Source: an uncultured Oscillospiraceae bacterium
Lineage (GTDB): Bacteria > Bacillota > Clostridia > Oscillospirales > Oscillospiraceae
Assembly (NCBI GenBank): GCA_949878425.1
Contig: CATLAL010000013.1
Coordinates: 1-64,000 of the forward strand
Direction of reading: 5' to 3'
Length of the DNA: 64,000 nucleotides
Positions 33,245-41,949 of this stretch are shown in pieces. The notes under the pieces were generated by a model. It had not been told where the DNA came from and ran no database searches. It worked only from the letters and a program-made list of their open reading frames with translations. Each line of letters opens with the position of its first letter. The stretch's first letter is position 1. Made by a program: the position numbers and the translations under genes.

Positions 33245-33646
33245 TCACGGCCCGACGGCAAACCCGTTGACCGCGGCGTGGGCCACGTAGGTCCCCAGCT
33301 CGTCGCGCACCTCCACCTGGAAGAGGCAGGTGGTGCGCCCCGCCTTGAGCTGTCTGGCCTCCGCCAGGAGCCGCCGGCCCTTGGCAACAGCCAGGAATGT
33401 AATGGATACATGCTGGGAGACGGTCACCCGGTCGGAAAACCCGTTGGCCGCCACGGCGAAGGCGAAATCCGCCAGGGTAAAGACGGCGCCGCCCATCGGG
33501 GCGCCGTTGGCGTTTTTGTGGCAGGGGCGCAGGTCCAGGCCGCAGCGGGCCCAGCCGGGACCGGCCTCCTCGATCTCCGCCCCCAGGGTCTCCGCGGCAA
33601 AACGGTCCTTCTGAAAACGGCTTCGCAGCTCCTCTAAAGACGGCAT
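33245..33646 (-). CDS. PaaI-type hotdog thioesterase
   Basis: The 133-residue hotdog-fold protein shows NGAPMGGAVFTLADFAFAVA around residue 50 and ends in a typical beta-sheet (TTCLFQVEVRDELGTYVAHA). PaaI-like enzymes hydrolyse acyl-CoA thioesters. GGGAGGAG precedes the ATG. It lies 33 bases after hemB in the leftward run. The substrate is unknown. Confidence 0.88.
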   Translation of the reverse strand: MPSLEELRSRFQKDRFAAETLGAEIEEAGPGWARCGLDLRPCHKNANGAPMGGAVFTLADFAFAVAANGFSDRVTVSQHVSITFLAVAKGRRLLAEARQLKAGRTTCLFQVEVRDELGTYVAHAAVNGFAVGP

Positions 33647-33679
33647 GGCGTCTCCTCCCTTCTCTCCGGTCCCGCCGGG

Positions 33680-34663
33680 CTACCCGATGTCCCCCCGGCG
33701 GATGGCCTCCGCCAGCTCCTTGGCGAAATAGGTAATCAGCATGTCCGCCCCTGCCCGAAAGACGGAGAGGGCGGTCTCGCACATGGCCCGGTACTCGTCC
33801 AGGAGCCCCGCGGCAGCGGCGGATTTGATCATGGCGTACTCCCCAGACACCGAGTAGGCGCACAGGGGCGCTTCAAAGCGGTCCGCGCAGGTCCGGATCA
33901 CGTCCAGGTAGCTCAGGGCGGGCTTCACCATCAGGATGTCCGCGCCCTCGGCGGCGTCCAGGGCGCACTCCCGCAGGGCCTCCCGGGCGTTGTGGGGGTC
34001 CATCTGGTAGCCCCGGCGGTCCCCAAAGGCGGGGGCGGAGCCGGCGGCGTCCCGGAAGGGGCCGTAGAAGGCGGAGGCGTACTTGGCGGAGTAGGCCATG
34101 ATGGCCGTGCTCTGGAGGCCCGCCTGGTCCAGGGCTGCCCGCAGGGCCGCCACATGGCCGTCCATCATGTCCGAGGGGGCCACCATGTCCGCGCCGGCGG
34201 CGGCGTGGCTGACGGCGATCCGGGCCAGATAGTTCAGCGTCCGGTCGTTATCCACCTCCCGGTCCCGGAGGACACCGCAGTGGCCGTGGCTGGTGTACTC
34301 GCACATGCATACGTCTGTGATGAGATAGAGCTCCGGGAAGCGCTCCTTGAGGGTCCGAAGGGCTCTCTGGATCACACCGTCCTCCGCCCAGGCGGAGGAG
34401 CCCAGCTCGTCCTTGGCGGCGGGCAGGCCGAAGAGGATGGCGTGGGTCACCCCCTGGCCCAAACACGCCTCCGCCGCCCGGCACACGCTGTCCAGGCCGT
34501 AGTGGTTCTGCCCCAAGAGGCTGGGGATGGGGCGCACGCCGGAGAGGGTCTCGTCCACAAAGATGGGGTAGATAAGGGCGTCCGGACTCAGCCGGGTCTC
34601 CCGGCAGAGGCGGCGGATCGCGTCCGTCCGCCGCAGGCGGCGGGGGCGGTGGGTCAGATCCAT
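33680..34663 (-). CDS. hemB: Delta-aminolevulinic acid dehydratase (porphobilinogen synthase)
   Basis: The 327-residue enzyme condenses two aminolevulinate molecules to porphobilinogen. It shows zinc cysteines in DVCMCEYTSHGHCG near residue 122, a lysine in KYASAFYGPFRDA near 200 and the Schiff-base lysine in ADILMVKPALSYLD near 250. ATG 34663 is chosen because GGAGGAGA precedes it; a frame from 34696 runs into the upstream gene. It belongs with cobA-hemD, hemC and sirC nearby in one leftward tetrapyrrole block. Confidence 0.95.
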   Translation of the reverse strand: MDLTHRPRRLRRTDAIRRLCRETRLSPDALIYPIFVDETLSGVRPIPSLLGQNHYGLDSVCRAAEACLGQGVTHAILFGLPAAKDELGSSAWAEDGVIQRALRTLKERFPELYLITDVCMCEYTSHGHCGVLRDREVDNDRTLNYLARIAVSHAAAGADMVAPSDMMDGHVAALRAALDQAGLQSTAIMAYSAKYASAFYGPFRDAAGSAPAFGDRRGYQMDPHNAREALRECALDAAEGADILMVKPALSYLDVIRTCADRFEAPLCAYSVSGEYAMIKSAAAAGLLDEYRAMCETALSVFRAGADMLITYFAKELAEAIRRGDIG

Positions 34664-34676
34664 GGCAGTCTCCTCC

Positions 34677-35081
34677 TCACTTCGCATACCGGTCATCCCC
34701 CCACCAGTGGGGGACCAGCTCCTTCAGCCGGACCGTTTTCCGAGAGGGGTAGTCCAGCAGAATCTCAATGTCCCCGCTGTCGGGGCCCAGCTCCATCATG
34801 AACTCCCGGCAGGCGCAGCAGGGCGGAACCACGGCGCCGTCCCACAAAACGGCCGCCACCTTGTCGATCTGGCTCTCGCCGCAGGTGATCATGTTGGCCA
34901 TGGCGTTGCGCTCCGCGCACATGCCCAGGGAGGCGGCGGTATCGATGCAGACCCCCCGGTAGATGTTCCCCGCCTTGGTCAGCACCGCCGCGGCCACGCC
35001 GCCGGATTCGATGAAGGGGGAGACGGTCCACACGTTCAGCGTCTCCCGGGCCGCCTCGTACAGTTTTTTCCAGATGTCCAT
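34677..35081 (-). CDS. Cytidine deaminase family protein
   Basis: The 134-residue protein carries the zinc and proton-shuttle motifs CAERNAMANMI (CAE) near residue 55 and PPCCACREFMMELG (PCxxC) near 88. The size fits homotetrameric cytidine deaminase or a blasticidin-S-deaminase-like relative. ATG 35081 follows GAGGTGCCT closely. The gene lies between hemB and a repeat region, and its link to tetrapyrrole genes is probably accidental. Confidence 0.88.
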   Translation of the reverse strand: MDIWKKLYEAARETLNVWTVSPFIESGGVAAAVLTKAGNIYRGVCIDTAASLGMCAERNAMANMITCGESQIDKVAAVLWDGAVVPPCCACREFMMELGPDSGDIEILLDYPSRKTVRLKELVPHWWGDDRYAK

Positions 35082-35107
35082 AGGCACCTCGCTTTCCTGA
35101 AGCTTCA

Positions 35108-35230
35108 GATGATTGCTATAGAGAAAGGCGTCAGCCCTTCGAGTGTTCGCGCCATTGCCGGCTTCGCCGTCAACGACCGGGCCGGCCCTAAACTTTACCG
35201 CTTTTCAACTGTGACCACTATAATAAGCAA
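35108..35230. repeat. Composite repeat: family B end plus GCTATAGAGAAAGGCG element
   Basis: On the reverse strand TTATAGTGGTCACAGTTGAA then AAGCGGTAAAGTTTAGGGCC matches the left end of the MITE at 48946. The other side, GCTATAGAGAAAGGCGTCAG then CCCTTCGA, matches 21870-21899. Confidence 0.6.
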
Positions 35231-35247
35231 AGCGCAGCTTTGCGCAG

Positions 35248-35288
35248 AAAGTTCTTTTTGATACTTTTTCTTTCAAGAAAAAGCATGA
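35248..35288. repeat. Hairpin repeat at the 3' end of cobA-hemD
   Basis: AAAGTTCTTTTTGATACTTT then TTCTTTCAAGAAAAAG is nearly identical to 16443-16482 after pfk. In this copy the cobA-hemD stop codon lies inside the repeat. Confidence 0.7.
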
Positions 35289-36760
35289 GATTCCACCGCC
35301 AGCTCCGCCAGGGCGTCCACGGTGGCCTCCGCCGCCACCCGGACCGGGATGCCGTACTTCCGGGCCTCGGCGGCGGTCTGCGGGCCGATGCACAGGCCCA
35401 AGGTTTTGCTGAAGTCCGCCTCCGGCCCCGCCGCGGCCAGCAGGGCCCGCACGGTGGAGGCGGAGGTCAGGGTGACAAAGTCGATCTCCCCCGCCTCCAG
35501 GGCCCGGCGCAGCCGGCGGGAATGGGCGAGGGCGCACCTGGTCCGGTAGACGGGGACATCCTCATAGGGGACGCCCCGCCGGGCCAAAGCCTCCGGCAGG
35601 GCGGGGGACCCCGCCTCTGCCCGGAGCAGGAGGACCCGCCCCGCGGCTCGCTCCGCCAGGGCCTCCCCCAGGTGGGCGGCGTCATACACCGCCGGGATCA
35701 GGTCGCTGACAAGCCCCCGGTCCTCCAGGGCCCGGGCGGTGCCGGGGCCGATGGACGCCAGCTTCACGCCCCCCAGCTGCCGGGCGTCCCGGCCCATGTC
35801 CCGCAGACAGGTCCAGAGGGCCTCCACCCCGGCGGGGCTGGTGAGGGCCAGCCACTCATACGCGCTGAGCCCCGCCAGCGCCGCCTCCATGGCGGGACAG
35901 GGGCGGATGGGCACGGTCTCAATGAGGGGAAGCTCCGCTACCTCCGCCCCCAGCGCCCGCAAGCGCTCCGAGAGGGGCCCCGAGCGGCCCCGGGGCCGGG
36001 TGACAAGAATCCGTTTTCCCCGGAGGGGCGGCTGTCCGTCCAGGGACAGCGCGCACACCGGCCCCACCAGAATGAGGGCGGGGCTGTGAATGTCCAGCTC
36101 CGCCGCCCGCTCCGCCAGAGACGCCAGGGGGGCCCGGCAGCAGCGCTGGGAGGGCAGGGTGCCGTTTTCCACCAGGGCGGCGGGGGTCTGTGGGTCCATG
36201 CCGGCCTCCAGCAGCCCCCCCACGATCCGGGGCAGGGCCACCAGGCCCATGAGGAACACCAGTGTGCCGCCGCAGCGGACCAGGGCGTCAAAGTCGATGG
36301 ACAGTGCGCCGCCCCGGCGGGCGTGGCCGGTGAGAATGTGGAGGGAGGAGCTGTAGTCCCGGTGGGTCACCGGAATCCCCGCACAGGCCGGGGCAGCCAC
36401 GGCGGAGGTGACGCCGGGGACCACCTCAAAGGCCACCCCCGCCCGCTTCAGGGCCTCCGCCTCCTCGCCCCCCCGTCCAAAGACAAAGGGGTCTCCGCCC
36501 TTGAGCCGCACCACCTGCCGCCCGGCCCGGGCCTCCTCCACCAGAATCCGGTTGATTTGCTCCTGGGGGACCGGGTGGCAGGCGGCGGCCTTTCCCACGT
36601 CAATCCCCCGGGCCGTCCGGGGGATCAGCGCCAGCACGGCGGGGCCCGCCAGCCGGTCGTAGACCACCACCTCCGCCCCCTCCAGGGCCTGCCGGCCCCG
36701 GACGGTGAGAAGGCCCGGGTCACCGGGGCCCGCCCCCACCAGGATCACCTTGCCCGCCAT
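35273..36760 (-). CDS. cobA-hemD: Uroporphyrinogen-III methyltransferase / uroporphyrinogen-III synthase fusion
   Basis: The 495-residue protein fuses two enzymes. Residues 1-245 are SUMT/CobA (ILVGAGPGDPGLLTVRG at the start, VVPGVTSAVAAPACAGIPVT near 100), which makes precorrin-2. Residues 255-495 are HemD-type synthase (ILVTRPRGRSGPLSERLRAL onward), which closes hydroxymethylbilane to uroporphyrinogen III. Start ATG 36760 gives the standard SUMT N-terminus and overlaps hemC by 16 bases. The fusion points to siroheme or cobalamin rather than heme as product. The stop codon is within a hairpin repeat shared with the pfk 3' end. Confidence 0.93.
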   Translation of the reverse strand: MAGKVILVGAGPGDPGLLTVRGRQALEGAEVVVYDRLAGPAVLALIPRTARGIDVGKAAACHPVPQEQINRILVEEARAGRQVVRLKGGDPFVFGRGGEEAEALKRAGVAFEVVPGVTSAVAAPACAGIPVTHRDYSSSLHILTGHARRGGALSIDFDALVRCGGTLVFLMGLVALPRIVGGLLEAGMDPQTPAALVENGTLPSQRCCRAPLASLAERAAELDIHSPALILVGPVCALSLDGQPPLRGKRILVTRPRGRSGPLSERLRALGAEVAELPLIETVPIRPCPAMEAALAGLSAYEWLALTSPAGVEALWTCLRDMGRDARQLGGVKLASIGPGTARALEDRGLVSDLIPAVYDAAHLGEALAERAAGRVLLLRAEAGSPALPEALARRGVPYEDVPVYRTRCALAHSRRLRRALEAGEIDFVTLTSASTVRALLAAAGPEADFSKTLGLCIGPQTAAEARKYGIPVRVAAEATVDALAELAVESHAFS

Positions 36761-37626
36761 TGCGCTCTCTCCTTCATCTCCTCCGCCAGAGTCCGGGCCA
36801 GGGCCTCCCCCCGGTCCGCCGGGCCCCTGGCCGAGGCCTGATGTAAATTCTCCAGGCTGTCCGCCAGAAGCCCCGTGACGGTGAGAACGCCGTCGGAGAT
36901 CTGGGCATAGGCCGCCGCGGGGGAGGAGCAGCCGCCCCCCAGGGCCCGGACAAAGGCCCGCTCCGCCAGGGCGCAGGCCTCCGCCTCCCGGTCCCGGAGG
37001 GGGGCCAGGAGGGACAGGTCCATGTCCCGGCGGCACTGGACCGCCAGGATCCCCTGTCCCGCGGCGGGCAGCAGCTCTTCCGGGGAGAAGTACCGGCAGA
37101 TCCGGTCCTCCAGCCCCAGCCGCTTCAGCCCCGCCGCCGCCAGCACCAGGGCGCCGTACTCCCCCTTGTCCAGCTTTTGCAGCCGGGTGAGCACGTTCCC
37201 CCGGATGGGAACCACCTCCACGCCGGGAAGGAGCTCTCGCAGCTGGAGCTTTCGCCGGAGGCTGGAGCAGCCGATGGGGCCGGACAGCGTTTTTGCGCCC
37301 CGGGGCAGGACCAGCGCGTCCCGGGGGTCCTCCCGCCGTGTGAGGGCCGCGAGGGGCAGGTCCTCCGGCAGCTCCATGGGCAGGTCCTTGCAGCTGTGGA
37401 CCGCCAGGTCCGCCCGGCCCGCCCGGAGGGCGGCGTCCAGCTCCCGGACAAAGAGGCCCTTGCCGCCGATCAGGTCCAGGGGGCGGTCCAGGATCCGGTC
37501 CCCGGTGGTTTTCATCGCCACCAGCGCCACCCGCAGTCCCGGGTGGGCCGCCTTCAGGGCCTCCCCCACCAGCTCCGCCTGGGCCACGGCCAGCCGGCTC
37601 TCCCGGGTTCCAATGCGAAGCTCCAT
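36745..37626 (-). CDS. hemC: Hydroxymethylbilane synthase (porphobilinogen deaminase)
   Basis: The 293-residue enzyme links four porphobilinogens. It starts MELRIGTRESRLAVAQAEL and has the active region LDAALRAGRADLAVHSCKDLP (with the catalytic Asp). The cofactor cysteine lies in ALGGGCSSPAAAYAQ near residue 235. GGGAGGG precedes the ATG. It overlaps cobA-hemD and follows a small membrane gene, so it is part of the leftward tetrapyrrole operon. Confidence 0.94.
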   Translation of the reverse strand: MELRIGTRESRLAVAQAELVGEALKAAHPGLRVALVAMKTTGDRILDRPLDLIGGKGLFVRELDAALRAGRADLAVHSCKDLPMELPEDLPLAALTRREDPRDALVLPRGAKTLSGPIGCSSLRRKLQLRELLPGVEVVPIRGNVLTRLQKLDKGEYGALVLAAAGLKRLGLEDRICRYFSPEELLPAAGQGILAVQCRRDMDLSLLAPLRDREAEACALAERAFVRALGGGCSSPAAAYAQISDGVLTVTGLLADSLENLHQASARGPADRGEALARTLAEEMKERAQWRAR

Positions 37627-37639
37627 AGATACCCTCCCG

Positions 37640-37813
37640 CTATTTCTCGCCGCAGTTGAGCCCGATCCAGAAGCAGCCCGCTCCTACCACCGCCGCCAGG
37701 TATAAAATGGCGGATTCGGTATAGCTGAACCAGGGGTTATTCTCGATGAAAAACGCCCCCACCAGCAGCAGCGCCGCCCCCGTCAGCAGAGTCATTCCGA
37801 TCTTCTGATCCAT
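37640..37813 (-). CDS. Small membrane protein within the tetrapyrrole operon
   Basis: The 57-residue product has two hydrophobic segments (GMTLLTGAALLLVGAFFI and SAILYLAAVVGAGCFWIGL). AAGGAG lies 6 bases before the ATG at 37813. It overlaps the end of the sirC-like gene by 77 bases and ends 13 bases before hemC, so it is co-transcribed. No family is recognised. A role in tetrapyrrole handling is possible only by position. Confidence 0.6.
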   Translation of the reverse strand: MDQKIGMTLLTGAALLLVGAFFIENNPWFSYTESAILYLAAVVGAGCFWIGLNCGEK

Positions 37814-38267
37814 TTTTCTCCTTCTCATCCAGTTCTCTCAGGGCCCGGCGGACCGCCTGGGCCCCCCGGACCGTTTTTCTGTGGTCGCCCTCTGTACCGA
37901 TCAGGCCGGCCACCAGGCCGCTCCCCTCACAGACGGCGGGGAAGATAAAGCCGCACTCCGCCGGGCAGTCCGCCCGGTTGAAGAGCACCCCTAACCGGCG
38001 GGCCTCCCGGCCCACGGCGGCGTTGACCGCCGGGTCGTCCGCCGCGGCCACCGCCAGAAAGGCCCCCTCCAGGTCCCCGGTCCGGTAGGGACGGGGCAGA
38101 TGGCGAAAGCCCTCCGCCGGACCGCTGAGGCGGGGGGAGACCACCGTCACCACCGCGCCGAACCGGGCCAGCACCCCCGCCCGGCGCAGTCCCACGGCTC
38201 CGCCCCCCACCACCACGGCGGAGCGGCCCGTTAAATCCACAAAGAGGGGGAAGCGCCTACCGTTCAT
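37737..38267 (-). CDS. Precorrin-2 dehydrogenase (SirC/Met8-like)
   Basis: The 176-residue protein has the NAD-binding start FPLFVDLTGRSAVVVGGGAV then GLRRAGVLARFGA, and the family segment LFNRADCPAECGFIFPAV near residue 95. It oxidises precorrin-2 to sirohydrochlorin, the branch to siroheme or anaerobic cobalamin. The last 30 residues overlap the downstream small membrane gene in another frame and look less conserved. It starts with ATG 38267, overlapping the lgt stop by 11 bases. Confidence 0.85.
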   Translation of the reverse strand: MNGRRFPLFVDLTGRSAVVVGGGAVGLRRAGVLARFGAVVTVVSPRLSGPAEGFRHLPRPYRTGDLEGAFLAVAAADDPAVNAAVGREARRLGVLFNRADCPAECGFIFPAVCEGSGLVAGLIGTEGDHRKTVRGAQAVRRALRELDEKEKNGSEDRNDSADGGGAAAGGGVFHRE

Positions 38268-39231
38268 CCGGCTCCTCCGGAGGCTCCGCCGCAGAGGACT
38301 CCTGGGACTCCGCGATTTCCGCCGCCTCCGCGGCAGGTTCCCCGGCCGCCAGGGCGGCTTTCTTCGTCACATAGAGGGCGTCCCGCCCCCGGGGGTGCCG
38401 GCGCTTATTTACCACAAGTACCACGGCGGCGGCGAGGACCAGCACCAGGCTCAGCAGCTGGCTGACGCGGATGGGCTGGCCGAAGAGCTGCCAGCCGAAG
38501 AGGTAGAGGCTGTCGGTGCGCAGTCCCTCGATCCAGGTGCGGCCCAGACCGTACCAGATGAAGTAGAAGCAGGTGTTCTCCCCGTCAAAGGTCCGGATCT
38601 TGGAGACCACAAACACGATAAGGAGCAGGCCCACCAGGTTCCACAGGCTCTCATAGAGGAAGGTGGGGTGCACCTCAATATACTCCGTCGAGGAGGTCCA
38701 CAGCCGCATCCGCCAGGGGAGGGTGGTCTCCCCGCCGAAGGCCTCCCGGTTCACGAAGTTGCCCCAGCGGCCCACCGCCTGCCCGATGAGCAGGCCCATC
38801 ACCCCCAGGTCGGCAAAGGCGCCAAAGGGGATCTTCTTCCTTTTGCAAAAAATTTGCAGAACGATATAGGCGGCGATCACCGCGCCGTAGATGGCCAGGC
38901 CCCCGTCCCAGATCGCCGCCATGGCCCCCCAGTCCAGCGAGCCGTCGGCCCGCCGGTAGAAGTCCAGATAGAACACCACATAGTAGATTCTGGCCCCAAT
39001 AATACAAAGAGGAATCTGCCAGATCATCATGTCGTAGACAGTTTCCTCCGTGATGCCGTAGTCCTTGGCCCGGCGGCAGCAGAACAGCACCGCCAGAACC
39101 AGGCCGAGGCAGATGATGATTCCGTACCAGCGCACGCCGTTTCCGATGTCGATGGCCACCACGGAGGGGTTGAACTCCCAGTCCCCGAAGAGGCCGGGAA
39201 AGCTGATAGGCATGTCGTTTCTTGCGTACAT
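38257..39231 (-). CDS. lgt: Prolipoprotein diacylglyceryl transferase
   Basis: The 324-residue membrane enzyme transfers diacylglycerol to the lipobox cysteine of prelipoproteins. It has seven helices and the Lgt signature GQAVGRWGNFVNREAFGG near residue 150. An extra Ala/Glu-rich tail (about 295-324, AEAAEIAESQESSAAE) follows the last helix. GGAGG precedes ATG 39231; a second ATG at 39213 is possible. The gene lies between the peptidase pair and the tetrapyrrole genes. Confidence 0.93.
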   Translation of the reverse strand: MYARNDMPISFPGLFGDWEFNPSVVAIDIGNGVRWYGIIICLGLVLAVLFCCRRAKDYGITEETVYDMMIWQIPLCIIGARIYYVVFYLDFYRRADGSLDWGAMAAIWDGGLAIYGAVIAAYIVLQIFCKRKKIPFGAFADLGVMGLLIGQAVGRWGNFVNREAFGGETTLPWRMRLWTSSTEYIEVHPTFLYESLWNLVGLLLIVFVVSKIRTFDGENTCFYFIWYGLGRTWIEGLRTDSLYLFGWQLFGQPIRVSQLLSLVLVLAAAVVLVVNKRRHPRGRDALYVTKKAALAAGEPAAEAAEIAESQESSAAEPPEEPDER

Positions 39232-39246
39232 GATGGGTATACCTCC

Positions 39247-40518
39247 TTATTCGGTCCCCGGTTCAATGAGGGAGAAGGCGGAGCGCTCCGCGGTGACGTT
39301 CTCCCGCAGAAAGGCCTCCACGTCGGATTTCTCCACGGAGGCGAACACCTCCGGGAACCGGTAGTAGTCAAAGCCCTGAAAATAGCTCTCCGCCATACTG
39401 ACAGCGATGTTCTCAAAGGAGTTGAGGCTGCGGATCATCTGGCCGTAGGAGGCCCGGCGGATCTGGCGGTAGAAGTCCTCCCCAATGCCCTCCCGGCCCA
39501 GGCGCGCCGCCTCCCGGCCGATCTCCTCAAACACCCGGCGGGGGTCCTTGGCGTCGCCGCCCACGTAGAGGTAGGCCGCGCCGGGCAGCTGGTCAAAGTT
39601 CCCCCCCAGACTGCCGTTGATGGCCCCCTCCTCGTAGAGGCGGGTATAGAGGGGGCTGCTGTCCCCGAAGAGCACGTCGCAGGCCAGGTCGCCGATGATG
39701 CTCTGGCGCAGGCGCTCCTCCCCCTCCGCCGGGGGAGGGCACTTGTAGCCCGCCAGGAACATGGGCATGGAGACCTCCATTCGCCGCAGGGAGGTCTTGC
39801 GCACCGGGGCGGCGTCCTCCAGCCCGTAGTCCCGGTCCGCGGCGGGGCCCCCCTCCCGTGGAAGAAGGTCCTCCGCCAGGGTGAACACCTCCTCCGGGTC
39901 CATGCCCCCCACGCAGACCAGGACCATGTTGGACGGGGTGTAAAAGGCCCGGTGGCAGTCGTAGAGCACCTGGGGCGTGATGCTTCGGATGCTCTCCACG
40001 GACCCGGCCACGGGGATTCGCACCGGGCTGGCCCGGTAGAGGCACTCCATCAGGTCCTCGTAGATCCGCCAGTCCGGGTCGTCCTCCACCATCTGGATCT
40101 CCTGGGCGATAATGCCCTGCTCCCTGTCCACGCTCTCCCGGGTGAAGTAGGGGGTGGAGACGAAGCTGAGCAGCGTGCGGAGGTTTTCGCCGAATTTCTC
40201 CGTGCACTCCACGTAGTAGGCCGTCATGTCGCTGCTGGTAAAGGCGTTGTCCGAGGCCCCGTTCTGGGCGAAGAGCTGGGAGGCGCTGCCGGTCTCGGTG
40301 TCAAAGAGCTTGTGTTCGAGAAAGTGGGCAACGCCGGCGGGGGTGTCCCGCCACCGGTCCCCCAGGCGAAAGCGCAGGTCCATGCCGCCGTAGCGGACGG
40401 CGAAAAAGGCGTAGCTCTTGGCGTGGAGGGGCTTGCTGACGACCACGGCCTCCAGGCCGTTGGAGAGCTTCTGCCGGAATACCCGCTCCCCCAAGCGGGG
40501 ATAGTCGAAATGCGTCAC
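39247..40518 (-). CDS. M16-family zinc peptidase (catalytic partner, YmfH-like)
   Basis: The 423-residue protein has the inverted zinc motif AHFLEHKLF (HxxEH) near residue 67 and the distal Glu in the REQGIIAQEIQM segment. It resembles YmfH/AlbF-type insulinase-family peptidases. These act as heterodimers with a partner lacking the motif, here the upstream gene. The start ATG overlaps the upstream stop (ATGA). Substrate is unknown; in some bacteria such pairs process peptides. Confidence 0.92.
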   Translation of the reverse strand: MTHFDYPRLGERVFRQKLSNGLEAVVVSKPLHAKSYAFFAVRYGGMDLRFRLGDRWRDTPAGVAHFLEHKLFDTETGSASQLFAQNGASDNAFTSSDMTAYYVECTEKFGENLRTLLSFVSTPYFTRESVDREQGIIAQEIQMVEDDPDWRIYEDLMECLYRASPVRIPVAGSVESIRSITPQVLYDCHRAFYTPSNMVLVCVGGMDPEEVFTLAEDLLPREGGPAADRDYGLEDAAPVRKTSLRRMEVSMPMFLAGYKCPPPAEGEERLRQSIIGDLACDVLFGDSSPLYTRLYEEGAINGSLGGNFDQLPGAAYLYVGGDAKDPRRVFEEIGREAARLGREGIGEDFYRQIRRASYGQMIRSLNSFENIAVSMAESYFQGFDYYRFPEVFASVEKSDVEAFLRENVTAERSAFSLIEPGTE

Positions 40519-41777
40519 GGCCGGTCCTCCCTTCCCCTGAGAAAGTAAATGGTGTCCGGGCGCAGGGCGGCGGCGGCCTCCGCCACCCGGTCCCCCGTGA
40601 CTGCGGCCACGGCCTCCGCCAGCTCCGGCAGGGTCTCCTCACAGCCGGCGGCGGCCTGTCCCATGAGAAAGTCCTCCAGGGCGCTGGCGGAGTCCTCCGT
40701 GGACCGCAGGGCGCTGACCAGGTAGCGCTTGGCGTTTTCCAGCTCCTCCTCCGCCCAGACGCCCCGCCGCAGGGCCTCCAGCTGGGCCGTGATCTCCTCC
40801 ACGGCCCGGTCGTACTGCCGGGGGTCGATGCCGGAGGAGACCGTGACAAGGCCCTTGAGCCGGTGGTAGGCGCTGCCGGCGTAGTAGCACAGGGACAGCT
40901 TCTCCCGCACGTTCAAAAACAGCTTGGAGGAGCTGCCGCCGCCGAACATGGCGTTCATCAGCATGTTGGCGGGCACGTCGGGGCAGTCCGTGCGAAAGCC
41001 CATGCACAGCTTGCCCTGGGTGACGTCCATGGTCTCAGTGACAATCCGGCACGCCGGCGGGGCGGGACGGCGGATGGTGGGCGTGGGCTCCGGCTGTCCC
41101 TCCCGGGGCAGGGCGGCGAAGGCCCGCCGGAAGGAGCCGGCCACCCGCTCCCGGTCCGCGCGGCCGCAGTAGAACAGCTCCAGCCGGGCCCGGGGCAGAA
41201 GGCCGCGGTAGCGGCGGTCCAGCTCCTCCCGGGAGATGGACTCCACGTCCGGGGCGCTGCCCATGCGGCCCGTGCCGTAGGGCTCCTCCCGGCACATCTC
41301 CTCAATCAGCCGCCGGGCGGCGTAGGAGCGCTTGTCGTTGATGGTGCTGCGGATGAGGTCCGCCAGATTCTCCCGCTCGCTGGACACGTAGTCCCCCCTG
41401 AGGATGCCGTCCTCCAGGGCGGGGCTGCACAGCGTCTCCCCCAGAAGGTCCGTCAGCTTCTCCAGCAGCCCCTCTTCGCCGGAGAGGCAGCGCTCATCGA
41501 TGCAGCTGGCCACAAAGCCGAAGAGCTGGCACTCCCCCTTCTTGCGGACCGTGGGCTCCAGATTGGCCCCATAGAGCAGATCCAGCTCCCGCCCCAGGGC
41601 CGTCAGGTCCGGACAGCGGGCCGTTCCCCGGCTGAGGACGTTGACCAGCAGGGCGTTTTGTCCGGCGGTCTCCCGCCGGAGGGGCGCGGCCAGCTGGGCG
41701 CTGAGGAAGCTGGTTTTGAATTTTTCTGACGGAATGTAGGTAAGATAGACGTTCTCTAAGATCTGTTGGCGCGTCAT
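40515..41777 (-). CDS. M16-family peptidase-like protein (non-catalytic partner, YmfF-like)
   Basis: The 420-residue protein has the M16 fold (KFKTSFLSAQLAAPLRRETA at the start, GILRGDYVSSERENLADLI in the middle, MFGGGSSSKLFLNVREKLSL later). It lacks HxxEH; the corresponding region reads SRGTARCPDLTALGREL. This is the usual form of the inactive partner that completes the chamber with the downstream catalytic subunit. It is the first gene of the leftward run that continues to lgt. A GAGAATCC-type weak leader precedes the ATG. Confidence 0.9.
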   Translation of the reverse strand: MTRQQILENVYLTYIPSEKFKTSFLSAQLAAPLRRETAGQNALLVNVLSRGTARCPDLTALGRELDLLYGANLEPTVRKKGECQLFGFVASCIDERCLSGEEGLLEKLTDLLGETLCSPALEDGILRGDYVSSERENLADLIRSTINDKRSYAARRLIEEMCREEPYGTGRMGSAPDVESISREELDRRYRGLLPRARLELFYCGRADRERVAGSFRRAFAALPREGQPEPTPTIRRPAPPACRIVTETMDVTQGKLCMGFRTDCPDVPANMLMNAMFGGGSSSKLFLNVREKLSLCYYAGSAYHRLKGLVTVSSGIDPRQYDRAVEEITAQLEALRRGVWAEEELENAKRYLVSALRSTEDSASALEDFLMGQAAAGCEETLPELAEAVAAVTGDRVAEAAAALRPDTIYFLRGREDRP

Positions 41778-41902
41778 GGGGTGGATTCTCCTTGTTCTGT
41801 CAAATCCCTCCTAGTATATACCTTTTCCTCCGGAGTTTCCATAGGGAACGGCAGATTTTTTCGCTTCCTTCCCAAAAAGAATTTCCGGCCCCCCGGCGCG
41901 GC

Positions 41903-41949
41903 GCGGGAAAAGCCGGGACCGGAGCTGGTCCGGTTCCGGCTTTTCCCGC
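41903..41949 (-). terminator. Hairpin after the MBL-fold gene
   Basis: GCGGGAAAAGCCGG and CCGGCTTTTCCCGC are perfect arms with an inner CCGGA/TCCGG pairing, directly after the stop at 41950. There is no T-run, so termination efficiency is uncertain. Confidence 0.6.

Noticed and set aside
35273..37036. 587-codon frame extending cobA-hemD upstream into hemC
   Set aside because: The first 92 residues are Pro/Gly-rich antiphase text inside hemC. The SUMT domain begins exactly at the ATG at 36760.
38395..40548. 717-codon forward frame opposite lgt and the M16 gene
   Set aside because: It spans two well-supported reverse genes and the gap between them, which a real gene would not do here.
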